This document shows positions 26,441 through 35,655 of a stretch of DNA of 64,000 nucleotides, piece after piece. Source of the DNA: Siminovitchia fortis (GTDB lineage Bacteria > Bacillota > Bacilli > Bacillales > Bacillaceae_C); assembly GCF_003605365.2 (NCBI RefSeq), contig NZ_QYTU02000008.1, forward strand, positions 1-64,000, read 5' to 3'. The notes beneath the pieces are model-generated. The model searched no databases. It was not told the origin of the DNA and was given only the letters and a program-made list of their open reading frames with translations. The translations under genes and the position numbers were made by a program. Each line of letters starts with the position of its first letter. Position 1 is the stretch's first letter.

Positions 26441-27400
26441 CTATTTTTCTACAAGTTGTAAGGGCTTTCCTTGTTCGTGGATATCGGGTAAATCATCTCC
26501 ACTGCCGAATTTCTTGGTCAGCTCAACAACCTGTTGCAAAAACATGTCTGTCGCTTTACTTCTAAACCGGCCTTTCAATGTGATAAGTTCCAGGCTGGTT
26601 GTTAATTCGGGCGAATCAATTTTTCTGAAGACTGGCAGTCCTCCGCAAAAAGGCAGATATTTAAAGGATTCAGGCAAGAACGTGACCCCGACGCCTTTAC
26701 TAGCTAATATGGCCATAGGCAGTCCCTGGCTTCCCCAGTACTTAACATTGGGAGTAAAACCTGCTTCTTTACATTTTTTGATCACGTAGTCGGACAAGCC
26801 GGAACCCGTTGTGGTTGTATTTAACAGGAAGTTTTCATCGGCAAAGTCTTTCAGGGTTAAATGTTCTTTTTGGGCGAGCGGGTGCTCTTTGTGCATGCAG
26901 GCTACAACCGGCTCCGTAATGATGGAGTATGTATCAAATATATCCTGCGTAAAGGTTGTTCGTACAATGGCAGCATCGAGCTGATGTGAGACCATTTGTT
27001 CACAAATATATTTGGTGTCCCCTTCAATGACACGGATTGAAACATGGGGAGCGGCCTTTTGCAGGTTCTCGACAATGTTGGGAATGATGATCAAATTGGC
27101 AGCTGTTGAGCATCCGATTTTAATTTCGCCCCGCAGTCCCTTTTTCGCTTCATTCAGTTCGGTGACCATATCGTTCATCGAAACTAAAATATTTTTAGAT
27201 CTTTTATATAAAAGTTCTCCGACATCAGTCAGAATCATGGTTTTATTTTCCCTTGTGAAAAGTAAGGCATCAAGCTCCTGTTCAAGCTTTTTGATCATAA
27301 TGCTTAAGGAAGGCTGGGAAATATTGAGTTTTTTGGCAGCAGCTGTAATCCCGTTCTCCTCAACAACAGCTACAAAATATTTTAGGCGATTGGTATCCAT
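26441..27400 (-). CDS. LysR-family transcriptional regulator
   Basis: 319-aa LTTR. The N-terminal wHTH is GITAAAKKLNISQPSLSIMIKKLEQELDALLF, and the effector-binding domain follows from about residue 90. It is divergent from the amine oxidase operon across a 144-bp region, the usual arrangement for a LysR activator of that operon. The region contains A/T-rich ATATT repeats but I cannot define an operator. The effector is unknown, perhaps an amine. Confidence 0.87.
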   Translation of the reverse strand: MDTNRLKYFVAVVEENGITAAAKKLNISQPSLSIMIKKLEQELDALLFTRENKTMILTDVGELLYKRSKNILVSMNDMVTELNEAKKGLRGEIKIGCSTAANLIIIPNIVENLQKAAPHVSIRVIEGDTKYICEQMVSHQLDAAIVRTTFTQDIFDTYSIITEPVVACMHKEHPLAQKEHLTLKDFADENFLLNTTTTGSGLSDYVIKKCKEAGFTPNVKYWGSQGLPMAILASKGVGVTFLPESFKYLPFCGGLPVFRKIDSPELTTSLELITLKGRFRSKATDMFLQQVVELTKKFGSGDDLPDIHEQGKPLQLVEK

Positions 27401-27544
27401 ATATGCTGTCTCCCTTCGAAGTTGATCGCCAATTTAATAATATTCAAAAAATATAGAGTGGGTTAACTGTGAATATTTAACTATCATTGTAACATAGGCA
27501 GGTTCAATTAAATGGAATCGTGATTTTTCATGGAGGTTTTATCA

Positions 27545-28861
27545 ATGCAAAAACAAAATCAAACAACAGACTTTGATGTCATTATTGTAGGGGGCGGTTT
27601 TGCTGGTCTTACTGCAGCACGGGAGTTGAATATGCTGGGCCGCAAGGTCCTGCTGCTGGAAGGGAAGGATCGATTGGGAGGCCGCACTTGGACAGATCAC
27701 CGATTAGGCTGCGATCTTGAGATGGGTGGCACCTATGTTCACTGGTATCACCCGCATACATGGGCGGAAATTTCCCGTTATGGATTGGAAATTAGTGAGG
27801 CTCCAGGGGCCAAAGAGGCGTATTGGATCACTGACGGACAGGCGTATTCCGGAACTCCCGCTGAATTGAATTCTATCGTTAAAGAAAGCTTTGAATACTT
27901 TTTAACGAAAGCCTATGAATATCTACCTCAGCCGTTCAATCCATTGCAATCCTCTTCATTCACGGAGATGGACGGAAAGTCAGTTTATGATTTCTTGAAT
28001 GACTTTTCTTTTACAAATGAGCAAAAAGACTTTTTAAGCAGTTTGCTTGCGATTGATTTCAATGGAGATCCAAAAGAAGGGGCCATTACCCAGATGTTCC
28101 GCTGGTGGGCTTTTTCCGGCGGTAACCGCTATGTTTTTGCGGATACGGTGGCAAGATACAAAATTAAAACAGGGACAAAGTCTTTGGTTGAAGCGATTGC
28201 ATCAGATGTGAAGGCAGAAATAAAAATGTCCGCTATTGTGGATTCCGTTGAAAGCGGTAACGGTTCGGTCCGGGTAACGACCCGAGACGGAGAGTCTTAC
28301 CGTGCGACAGCAGCCATTGTTACGGCACCGCTTTCAACTTTGGACAAAATTGATTTTCAACCGCCGCTGTCAAAAACCAAGCGGGCTTTTATGCAAGAAA
28401 AGCAGGTGGCCAAGGGAATTAAAGTATGGGCGCGCATCAAAGGAAAGGTCGAACCGTTTGTTTCCTATGCGCCCGAAGGGTACCCGCTGAATTCCGTTCA
28501 TTTGGACAATTATGTTGATGGAGACAGCATCATCGTGGGATTCGGCTCTGATGCCGGGCGTTTGGATGCGAATGACCCGAAGGCAGTGGAAGCGGCATTA
28601 AGGCATTGGCGTACAGATCTGGAGGTCATTGATAGTACCGGACATGATTGGGCGGCGGATGAACTGGCACAGGAAACATGGCCAATGCTGAAACCGAATC
28701 AATTGACCAACTATATAGAGGAAATGAAACGCCCGGAACAGGGAGTGTTTTTGGCCGGGACAACCTACGCCAATGGATGGGGCGGCTTTATTGACGGCGC
28801 TATCGAAAATGCAATCAAAACAAGCCGAAAAGTCCATGAATACCTTGGCGATTGTAAGTAA
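27545..28861 (+). CDS. Flavin monoamine oxidase family protein
   Basis: 438-aa FAD-dependent amine oxidase. The dinucleotide fold VIIVGGGFAGLTAARELNMLG is at the N-terminus, followed by LEGKDRLGGRTWTD and by FLAGTTYANGWGGFIDGAIENA near the C-terminus, the FAD-binding end motif. It oxidises a primary or secondary amine to an aldehyde with H2O2; the substrate is unknown. The ATG at 27530 overlaps GGAGG, so the ATG at 27545 is chosen. It is followed by a GNAT and an APC permease, suggesting amine uptake and catabolism. Confidence 0.87.
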   Translation: MQKQNQTTDFDVIIVGGGFAGLTAARELNMLGRKVLLLEGKDRLGGRTWTDHRLGCDLEMGGTYVHWYHPHTWAEISRYGLEISEAPGAKEAYWITDGQAYSGTPAELNSIVKESFEYFLTKAYEYLPQPFNPLQSSSFTEMDGKSVYDFLNDFSFTNEQKDFLSSLLAIDFNGDPKEGAITQMFRWWAFSGGNRYVFADTVARYKIKTGTKSLVEAIASDVKAEIKMSAIVDSVESGNGSVRVTTRDGESYRATAAIVTAPLSTLDKIDFQPPLSKTKRAFMQEKQVAKGIKVWARIKGKVEPFVSYAPEGYPLNSVHLDNYVDGDSIIVGFGSDAGRLDANDPKAVEAALRHWRTDLEVIDSTGHDWAADELAQETWPMLKPNQLTNYIEEMKRPEQGVFLAGTTYANGWGGFIDGAIENAIKTSRKVHEYLGDCK

Positions 28862-28911
28862 ATCGGGGGCCTGACCCTCTTTAATGTGCTAAAGAGGGTC
28901 TGACCCCCGAT
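28862..28911. repeat. Long inverted repeat
   Basis: 22-bp arms (28862-28883/28890-28911) with two mismatches, rich in GGGGG and CCCTC. There is no T tract, so it is more likely a REP-like or mRNA-processing element than a terminator. It lies in the 85-bp gap between the oxidase and the acetyltransferase. Confidence 0.75.
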
Positions 28912-28946
28912 CGACTAATCCGTTGCAAAGAAAGGGGAATACGCGC

Positions 28947-29585
28947 ATGGCAGCTATAAGTCATCGAGAAGTGAATATTCAAAATATTGGACCTAATGAT
29001 ATCGAGGAAGTTGTTGAGCTTTCAAAAATCGTCTACGATCCAGGTATTGCCTACGAAAGAGACCATTTGGAGAGCCAATTGGACATTTTTCCTCAAGGTC
29101 AATTATGTATCAGGTATAAAGGCAAGGTGGTAGCTGGCTGTTCAAGCTTGATGATAAACATTGAAGATTATGGTGAGAGCCACTCTTTCGATGAAATCAC
29201 AGATGAAGGTTATATACGCAATCATGATCCAAATGGGTTAACTCTGTATGGCTTTGATGTGACCGTTCATCCTGATTTCAGAGGGATGCACCTAGGTCGG
29301 AGGTTGTATGATGCGCGCAGGGATATATGCCGGAACTTGAATTTGAAGAATATCATGTTTGGCGGCAGAATCCCCCATTTTTATAAATATGCTGACAAAC
29401 TATCAGTCAATGATTATATTGATCAAGTGGTGGAAGGGGGAATTTACGACCCGGTGCTTACCTTTCAATTGAAAAACGGTTTTACCGTTAAAACGGTCAT
29501 GGAAAACTACCTTCCCGATGATAAAGAATCCCTGTCCTATGGAACATTGATGGAGTGGAAAAACGATCAATATGTTTCCAAATAG
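28947..29585 (+). CDS. GNAT-family N-acetyltransferase
   Basis: 212-aa GNAT. VHPDFRGMHLGRRLYDARRDICR is the acetyl-CoA pyrophosphate loop (R-G-x-x-L-G-R). The wording resembles acetyltransferase domains that occur fused to nitrilase-type hydrolases. ATG at 28947 with AAAGGGG upstream. Between an amine oxidase and an amine/amino-acid permease, acetylation of an amine is a reasonable guess. Confidence 0.82.
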   Translation: MAAISHREVNIQNIGPNDIEEVVELSKIVYDPGIAYERDHLESQLDIFPQGQLCIRYKGKVVAGCSSLMINIEDYGESHSFDEITDEGYIRNHDPNGLTLYGFDVTVHPDFRGMHLGRRLYDARRDICRNLNLKNIMFGGRIPHFYKYADKLSVNDYIDQVVEGGIYDPVLTFQLKNGFTVKTVMENYLPDDKESLSYGTLMEWKNDQYVSK

Positions 29586-29648
29586 ATTAATAACATGGAA
29601 GAAGGAAGCGGCTGCTGCCGCTCCTTTGCTTAAAGGAGAAAGAGCTTA

Positions 29649-31010
29649 TTGGCATCAAATGATTTTTCCCTGAAAAGGACGCTGAAGCTGAGACACATTG
29701 TTATCCTTGGACTGGCATATATGTCACCTTATGCCATTTTCGATACATTCGGCATCATTACCGAATTGACCGATGGACATGTCCCGGCTTCTTATATACT
29801 TGTCATGATTGCGGTGCTCTTCACAGTCTTCAGTTATAGAAAAATGGCCCGTGTATATCCTACGTCAGGTTCGGCCTATACGTATACAAAAAAGACGATG
29901 AGTTCAGGATTAGGATTCCTTATCGGATGGATTGTGCTATTAGACTATCTTTTTCTTCCAATGATTAACGCAATGTTCACTAAGATTTATCTTTCGGCCG
30001 TCTTTCCTTCCGTTCCGGGATGGATCTGGATTGTGGGTATGATCATCCTTATAACAGGCATGAATGTTGCCGGTGTAAAAGTGGCGGTTTCTGCAAACAT
30101 GCTGATGGTTGCCTTCCAATTCCTGATTGCAGCCATTTTCGTTATCTTGACACTCAGAACAACCATTACGGGGGAAGTGGGATACTTCTCATTGGATCCG
30201 TTCTACTCCGTATCAATGGACTTTTCTACCGTTTTCGCGGGGGCATCCATATTAATGCTTTCTTTCCTCGGATTTGATGCGGTCACGACTTTATCCGACG
30301 AGACGGAAAATCCAAAAAAAGATATTCCGCGAGCTATTTTTCTAGTTGCTTTCCTTGGCGGTATTTTCTTCTTGGCTGTTTCATATATTATGCAAAGTCT
30401 GTTCCCGGATTTATCTGCACTTGCTGTAGTTTCGCCGGATCTTGAAGAAGCGTCGCCAAACATTGCCCTTTATATAGGGGGAACATTATTTCAAGCGATT
30501 TTCCTTGCTGGGGCTTTAACAGCGTGTATCGCATCTGGATTAGCAGGACAAACAAGCGGTTCCCGGTTACTCTATGCCATGGGAAGGGACGGCGTATTAA
30601 CTAAAAAGATATTCGGGTTTGTTCATCCGCGGTATGCGACGCCTGTCTATAACGTTATCTTGACTGGATTATTGGCATGTTCCGCATTGTTTCTCAGCCT
30701 TCATGCAGCGACATCTTTGATTAATTTTGGAGCTTTTACCGCCTTTTCCTTTGTAAATTTGTCGGTGATCTTTTACTTCTTACGGGTCAAAAAAGACAAA
30801 ACTTATACAGTTGGTTCTGTAATCGGTTACATGATTGTTCCGTTTATAGGTTTCCTGTTTAATGCCTATTTGTGGCTCAATCTTGACTCTTCGGCTATGA
30901 CGCTTGGGCTCTGCTGGTCCGCCGCGGGTCTCGCTTACCTGATTTATCTTACGAAAGGGTTTACAAAGGCTCCGCCTGAAATTGATTTTAGCGAATCGGA
31001 GGCGAGCTGA
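29649..31010 (+). CDS. APC-superfamily amino acid/amine permease
   Basis: 453-aa transporter with about twelve helices. LRHIVILGLAYMSPYAIFDTFGI in helix 1, LSFLGFDAVTTLSDETENPKKDIPRAI and SRLLYAMGRDG are typical of APC permeases. TTG start, with AAAGGAGAAA upstream. It is third in the oxidase-GNAT-permease operon and so is the likely importer of the oxidised amine. Confidence 0.87.
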   Translation: MASNDFSLKRTLKLRHIVILGLAYMSPYAIFDTFGIITELTDGHVPASYILVMIAVLFTVFSYRKMARVYPTSGSAYTYTKKTMSSGLGFLIGWIVLLDYLFLPMINAMFTKIYLSAVFPSVPGWIWIVGMIILITGMNVAGVKVAVSANMLMVAFQFLIAAIFVILTLRTTITGEVGYFSLDPFYSVSMDFSTVFAGASILMLSFLGFDAVTTLSDETENPKKDIPRAIFLVAFLGGIFFLAVSYIMQSLFPDLSALAVVSPDLEEASPNIALYIGGTLFQAIFLAGALTACIASGLAGQTSGSRLLYAMGRDGVLTKKIFGFVHPRYATPVYNVILTGLLACSALFLSLHAATSLINFGAFTAFSFVNLSVIFYFLRVKKDKTYTVGSVIGYMIVPFIGFLFNAYLWLNLDSSAMTLGLCWSAAGLAYLIYLTKGFTKAPPEIDFSESEAS

Positions 31011-31153
31011 TTGAAGAGGCTGAAGTGGGCAGGCGGCCCCTTTTTAGCCCAACATAGGAAAACAAGAAGCTTGCCGTGCCCTCGAGAGGCTATTATCATA
31101 TCCTTGTCCCCCTGGCCATATATTTAAAATAGATTGATGATGGGGGGAGACAA

Positions 31154-31624
31154 ATGCAGTTTTATTATGGGCATCAGATGCCGCTGCGGATTTTGGATGA
31201 GGCCGAGTTCTGGAAACACCAGGAAGAGGAACATACAGTCGTTATTAGGGAATTGGTAACCGGGTTGGAAAAGGAATATGTTGACGCCTTGCACGAGTGG
31301 GAAAAAGCATTGGCAAAGACCCATCAGCAGGTGGTCAGTTTTATAGAAACGGTCATTCGATCCAATTATTATCTTCATTACCAGCTCTATCAGCAGGTCA
31401 TGCAGCTTATCTCTTTTTGCCTTGAGGAAAGTGAACGGTTTATCGAATTGTGCAGACAGATTAAAGATGAGAGCAAGGTTGTCAGTAAAAACCAGACAGC
31501 GAAGGTGGTCATTGTTCATATCATCCGTGAATCTGAATATTTCATAGGGATCGCAAGAGCACTTCTCTCTCAAAGTTACGGGCAAAGTTACGGGAACATG
31601 GCGGTTCCTCCGCAGCAAAGCTAA
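31154..31624 (+). CDS. DUF2935-like helical protein
   Basis: 156-aa helical protein. ILDEAEFWKHQEEEHTVVIREL contains the E/H-rich metal-like motif of DUF2935 proteins found in spore formers. It is about half the length of two-domain members. Charged and conserved H/E residues (E-x-H-T, FIE) could bind a metal. No function is known. ATG with GGGGGAGA upstream. Confidence 0.65.
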   Translation: MQFYYGHQMPLRILDEAEFWKHQEEEHTVVIRELVTGLEKEYVDALHEWEKALAKTHQQVVSFIETVIRSNYYLHYQLYQQVMQLISFCLEESERFIELCRQIKDESKVVSKNQTAKVVIVHIIRESEYFIGIARALLSQSYGQSYGNMAVPPQQS

Positions 31625-31796
31625 GGGCTCCTTGATCAGGAGGCTCTTTTTTTTAAAACACTTAGCCGAGCCTCTGGAGTCACTGCTCATCAAGCAGGCT
31701 CTGTTCCCAAGATTACTTTAAGTTGGTCATGGGAGGTCCAAACCATGATATGATAAAGTAAAGGAAGGGAGATTGTCATTAAAAGGAGAGCCCCAT

Positions 31797-32714
31797 ATGT
31801 ACGCATACATCATCATGATTTTTGTAGTGATCTTTTATGCCGGAAATATCCTGGTAGGCAAAGCCATCAATGAGCTTCCGCCTTTGACAATGTCGTTTTT
31901 CAGGCTGCTAATAGCATTCGTACTTTTGCTTCCCGTCGGCTTTCGAAGTGCTTGGACGCAGCGGTCAACCTTTTGGGAATATAAAAAGCCGTTGCTAGTC
32001 ATGACTTTTACGGGTATTTGCTTTTTTAATGTCTTTTTGTACGGTGCCTTGCAATTTACGAGCACTACCAAAGTATCTGTGCTGGAAGCAGTAATTCCTG
32101 TTGTGACGGTTTTGTTAAGCTCCTTTTTGTTAAAAGAAAAATTGGGAGGCACACAATGGACAGGCATTCTTTTATCTTTGGCCGGCGCAGTTTGGGTAAT
32201 TATGGATGGCAAGGTCCTGCAGCTGGCGGGCAGTGGCTGGAATATGGGAGATGCCATCATGCTCGGAGCCATTATAACGTGGTCTGTCTACTCTATAGCT
32301 GTTAAACAATACATGCACCTATTTCCAGATTATGGAGCGGTGATGGTGATGTCGGGCATTTCGGTTATCGCTTTGTTTCCTGCCGTATTATTGGAGTGGT
32401 ACTTTATAGGAGTACCATCATTAAACGGCCTTAATGTGGCGGGGCTCTTCTACTTGGGGGCTTTCCCGTCGGTTGTTGCATTGGTCCTGTATAATCGGGG
32501 AGTAGATCTTCTCGGCCCGTCAAGAGCATCTGTATTTTTGAATTTTCTTCCTGTTGCCACGATGGCCGGTGCCTATCTGTTACTTGGGGAATCCATTTCG
32601 ATCAAGCAGGTGTTGGGGGCTTTGGTTGTTATATGCGGTGTCATTTTGACAACCCGCCCTTCCCGGCAGCCGCTGGCGGAAAAAGTTAATTTGAATGAGG
32701 GAAAGTGCTCGTAG
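31797..32714 (+). CDS. EamA/DMT-family transporter
   Basis: 305-aa protein with ten predicted helices and two EamA repeats (from about residue 5 and residue 150). NILVGKAINELPPLTMSFFR and VLEAVIPVVTVLLSSFLLKEKL are family motifs. It is a probable exporter of metabolites or amino acids. ATG at 31797 with AAAAGGAG upstream. Confidence 0.87.
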   Translation: MYAYIIMIFVVIFYAGNILVGKAINELPPLTMSFFRLLIAFVLLLPVGFRSAWTQRSTFWEYKKPLLVMTFTGICFFNVFLYGALQFTSTTKVSVLEAVIPVVTVLLSSFLLKEKLGGTQWTGILLSLAGAVWVIMDGKVLQLAGSGWNMGDAIMLGAIITWSVYSIAVKQYMHLFPDYGAVMVMSGISVIALFPAVLLEWYFIGVPSLNGLNVAGLFYLGAFPSVVALVLYNRGVDLLGPSRASVFLNFLPVATMAGAYLLLGESISIKQVLGALVVICGVILTTRPSRQPLAEKVNLNEGKCS

Positions 32715-32835
32715 TTGGATTGCAGCCGGTTACCGGATTTTTTTCGGTTATCCTCAATATGATTCCTCCTGCAGTAAATGCTTTCGTCGGCAGATGCATG
32801 ATCTGGAAACATCCATATTTGGGGGGTTGCCTCTA

Positions 32836-32865
32836 TTGTCATTTTCCCTTTGAAAGCGGTACAAT
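32836..32865 (+). promoter_or_regulatory. SigA-type promoter of the hydroxyacid dehydrogenase gene
   Basis: TTGTCA (32836-32841), an 18-bp spacer and TACAAT (32860-32865), 51 bp before the start codon. Confidence 0.62.
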
Positions 32866-32916
32866 GAGAGACGTGTAAACGATTCAGAATATACTGCAGC
32901 AGAGGAGGAACCGGCA

Positions 32917-33879
32917 ATGAAACCGAAAGTTTACGTGTCCCAGCCAATATGCCAGGAAGCAAGAGATTATTTGGCACAGTATTGCGATTTTAAGGTATGG
33001 GAGCAGGGGGAACCAATTAAAAGGGAGGAACTTTTAAAGAAAATTGCGGATGTGGACGGGTTGATCACATCTGGAAGAAGAATCACGGAAAACCTTTTGA
33101 ATCACGCGCCCAAACTGAAAGTGGTCAGCAATTTGTCCGTAGGATACAATAACTTTGATCTGGAAGTGATGAAAAAGCGGAATGTGATTGGAACCAATAC
33201 ACCGGGGGTATTGGATGAAACGGTAGCAGACCTTGCTTTTGGGCTTATTTTGGCTTCAGCGAGACGGATAGCAGAACTGGACCAATTTGTAAAAGCAGGC
33301 AAATGGGATCAGGCTTCAGGCGACGATCCATTTATTGGAATAGATGTACATAGTGCAACGCTCGGCATTATCGGCATGGGAAGAATTGGTGAGGCGATTG
33401 CAAGGAGAGGGAAGCTTGGATTTAATATGGATGTCCTTTACTACAACCGGAATCGTAAGCCCGAAGCGGAGGAAGAGCTGGGAGTGGAGTACAGGGACTT
33501 GGAGTCACTTTTAAAACAATCCGATTTTGTGTTGTTGATGACGCCGCTTACTCCGGAAACAGAGGGGATGATCGGTGAGAAAGAGTTCAAGCTCATGAAA
33601 AAGTCAGCCATTTTCATCAATGTGTCACGCGGCCAGACAATTGACGAGCAGGCTCTTATTCAGGCGCTTGAAAAAAAGGAAATTTATGGCGCTGCCTTGG
33701 ATGTATTCGAGCAGGAGCCGGTAAACAAGGATAATCCGCTTTTAAAAATGCCGAATGTGGTGACAACTCCACACATTGGGTCGGCCACCAGGAAAACTAC
33801 TGATGCCATGGCCATGAAGGCCGCTAAAAACATGGTGGCTGCATTAACAGGGGAAGAGCCTGAGAATCGGGTAGTATAA
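32917..33879 (+). CDS. D-isomer 2-hydroxyacid dehydrogenase (GhrB/YvcT-like)
   Basis: 320-aa NAD(P)-dependent dehydrogenase. The nucleotide motif is LGIIGMGRIGEAIARR, followed by the catalytic Arg in INVSRGQTIDE, Glu in FEQEPV and His in TPHIGSAT. It reduces glyoxylate, hydroxypyruvate or 2-ketogluconate in related proteins. ATG with GAGGAGG upstream; single gene with promoter and terminator. Confidence 0.9.
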   Translation: MKPKVYVSQPICQEARDYLAQYCDFKVWEQGEPIKREELLKKIADVDGLITSGRRITENLLNHAPKLKVVSNLSVGYNNFDLEVMKKRNVIGTNTPGVLDETVADLAFGLILASARRIAELDQFVKAGKWDQASGDDPFIGIDVHSATLGIIGMGRIGEAIARRGKLGFNMDVLYYNRNRKPEAEEELGVEYRDLESLLKQSDFVLLMTPLTPETEGMIGEKEFKLMKKSAIFINVSRGQTIDEQALIQALEKKEIYGAALDVFEQEPVNKDNPLLKMPNVVTTPHIGSATRKTTDAMAMKAAKNMVAALTGEEPENRVV

Positions 33880-33887
33880 GGGAAGTG

Positions 33888-33926
33888 AGAGCAGGATCCA
33901 AACAAAAGGATACCCTGCTCTTTCTA
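33888..33926 (+). terminator. Terminator after the dehydrogenase
   Basis: AGAGCAGGATCC with GGATACCCTGCTCT (two-base bulge), then TTCTATTTT. Confidence 0.78.
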
Positions 33927-34111
33927 TTTTACCTGGACATTATGGGTCGGGATAAATTACGAATTCGGCTCCTTTGAAGGAAAGTGCGAATCCCCAAGTT
34001 GAACCAGTTTACCGTTAGTAGGGATTTTGATACGATAGAAGCGGATGAATTCATTTCAAATTTTCAGTGATCTTTTATAATTCCAATTCTATTATAAGTG
34101 GGTGATGTTTT

Positions 34112-34939
34112 TTGGATATTGTCTACAAACCAAATATGAGTTTGAAAGATTTTTTTAAACAAAATAAAGACTCGTTTGAAGAAAGATTGTTACAAGAAGC
34201 TGTAACTGTACGCGATAAAATAGAAGAGATACGGATAATCGGAAATATTAATCTATTGGATAATGCACATAAACTTGTCATGTATGTAATAGAGGAACGT
34301 GAAAAGGAGCTGGTAGACTTTGCCGCCCAGGAAGGGAAGGCCTGGGCCATGCATTCTTTGACACTGGCTTTCAAATTGGAATGGGTGCAGGCGATTCGGC
34401 GGACACTATGGGCTTTTCTCCACTTTTATGACAGCAAAAGCGGAGAAGTCGATCATGTAGAGAGGTTTTACCCCCTGGAAAAATCCATCAACCAGGGAGT
34501 TGATCAGTTTCTGAACACCTTCTTCCTCAGCTATTCCAAGTATAAAGATGAATTGATTGAAGCTCAAAGAGAGATCGTTGAAAATCTTTCCGTACCGATC
34601 ATACCGATTAATTCAACCATCTGCGTTCTTCCTTTAATTGGTGAAATTGATGAGTCAAGGGCCTTAAGAGTAGAAGAGAAGGCGTTGAAGGAAATTTCCA
34701 AGCTGAGAATTCGGACATTGATAGTGGATTTGTCGGGAGTCGCCAATATGGAGCCGGAGGTCATTGACCGGTTCTTAAAAATTATCGATGGCATCAAATT
34801 GATGGGATGTGAAGCCGTTCTGACAGGCCTTCACCCTATCATTGTGAGAAAAATGATCAATCTCGGCGTTTCTTTCGGAAACAGAGCCATCATGAAAGGG
34901 ACTTTGCAGCTGGCGTTAAAAGATTATTTGACTGAATGA
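34112..34939 (+). CDS. RsbR-type STAS protein
   Basis: 275-aa protein with an N-terminal helical non-haem-globin-like RsbR sensor (1-155) and a C-terminal STAS domain starting VPIIPINSTICVLPLIGEID. RsbR proteins form the stressosome that controls SigB. The site usually reading D-[IL]-T-G-V-x-x-V-D-[TS] here reads DLSGVANMEPEV, so the usual phospho-acceptor is not conserved (alignment from memory). No rsbS/rsbT is adjacent. TTG start with a GTGGGTGATG box. Confidence 0.8.
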   Translation: MDIVYKPNMSLKDFFKQNKDSFEERLLQEAVTVRDKIEEIRIIGNINLLDNAHKLVMYVIEEREKELVDFAAQEGKAWAMHSLTLAFKLEWVQAIRRTLWAFLHFYDSKSGEVDHVERFYPLEKSINQGVDQFLNTFFLSYSKYKDELIEAQREIVENLSVPIIPINSTICVLPLIGEIDESRALRVEEKALKEISKLRIRTLIVDLSGVANMEPEVIDRFLKIIDGIKLMGCEAVLTGLHPIIVRKMINLGVSFGNRAIMKGTLQLALKDYLTE

Positions 34940-34942
34940 AAT

Positions 34943-34970
34943 AAGCTGCCGTTCATTGAAACGGCAGCTT
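34943..34970. terminator. Bidirectional terminator
   Basis: 11-bp perfect stem AAGCTGCCGTT / AACGGCAGCTT with a six-base loop, between the convergent STAS gene and queT. Confidence 0.85.
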
Positions 34971-34973
34971 TCC

Positions 34974-35462
34974 TTATGATATAAGCCGGTCAAAGCGGAT
35001 TCGCTTGTTCAAGTAATAGACAACAGGGGCGCCCGCAGCCATGACAACAAATTCGCCGACAGCTACCGTAAACCATGTGAGGAAAAACGGAAAGCCAAGA
35101 GCCAATTTTAACTCGAAGGCAATGATGAACATTGTAAAAGTGAAAACGATGGTATTAAAAACCATTCTTGGCCAAATATTTTTAATGAACTTGGCTGAGG
35201 CGATTGTGATCAAAAGGGCGATTCCCGACTGGGCTACACCAAAAACAAGGTCATATACGCCAAGCGGCGAAAAAAGTAAATTCGTTAAAAATACCCCGAT
35301 GACAATTCCGAAAATGTATTTTTTGTTAAAGACAACCAAATGGTTGAACATTTCCGAAACCCGGAACTGGATATTTGTGAAGCCGAATGGCTGCACAAAA
35401 AAAGAAACGGCAATGTACAATGCTGCTAAAATGCCGTTTACAGCAAGCGTTCTGATCTTCAT
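34974..35462 (-). CDS. queT: Queuosine-precursor transporter QueT
   Basis: 162-aa ECF-type S component with five or six helices. MKIRTLAVNGILAALYIAVSF, QFRVSEMFNHLVVF and LLFSPLGVYDLVFG match QueT. It imports queuine/preQ precursors together with a shared ECF module that is not in this window. The assignment is confirmed by a preQ1-I riboswitch just before the start codon. Confidence 0.93.
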   Translation of the reverse strand: MKIRTLAVNGILAALYIAVSFFVQPFGFTNIQFRVSEMFNHLVVFNKKYIFGIVIGVFLTNLLFSPLGVYDLVFGVAQSGIALLITIASAKFIKNIWPRMVFNTIVFTFTMFIIAFELKLALGFPFFLTWFTVAVGEFVVMAAGAPVVYYLNKRIRFDRLIS

Positions 35463-35470
35463 GATGAATC

Positions 35471-35508
35471 TCTCCCTAGTTTTTTTTCGTGGGATGGTCT
35501 CGAACCAC
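35471..35508 (-). promoter_or_regulatory. preQ1-I riboswitch of queT
   Basis: The minus strand reads GTGGTTCGAGACCATCCCAC, then a run of eight A within AAAAAACTA, directly joined to AGGGAGAG, the queT ribosome binding site. The P1 stem GTGG/CCAC and the A-rich tail that forms the pseudoknot fit class I. Ligand binding would bury the Shine-Dalgarno sequence, so control is probably translational. Confidence 0.92.
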
Positions 35509-35522
35509 GTCTTACCTAGCCT

Positions 35523-35573
35523 ATCATACCAGTGTTTGCATACGTTTGTAAAACATGTGTAAAGTGTTTTACA
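35523..35573 (-). promoter_or_regulatory. queT promoter overlapped by an inverted repeat
   Basis: Minus-strand TTTACA (35547-35552), an 18-bp spacer and TATGAT with an extended TG (35523-35528). The -35 lies in a perfect inverted repeat TGTAAAACA-N9-TGTTTTACA (35547-35555/35565-35573), which looks like an operator for a dimeric repressor. Confidence 0.6.
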
Positions 35574-35655
35574 TTATTTTAAATGTTTTTTCTTCATCTT
35601 GTTTTCGAATTATTAAAGGATGATATCAGAGTTGCAATTTGGGGGGTTTCCTATA

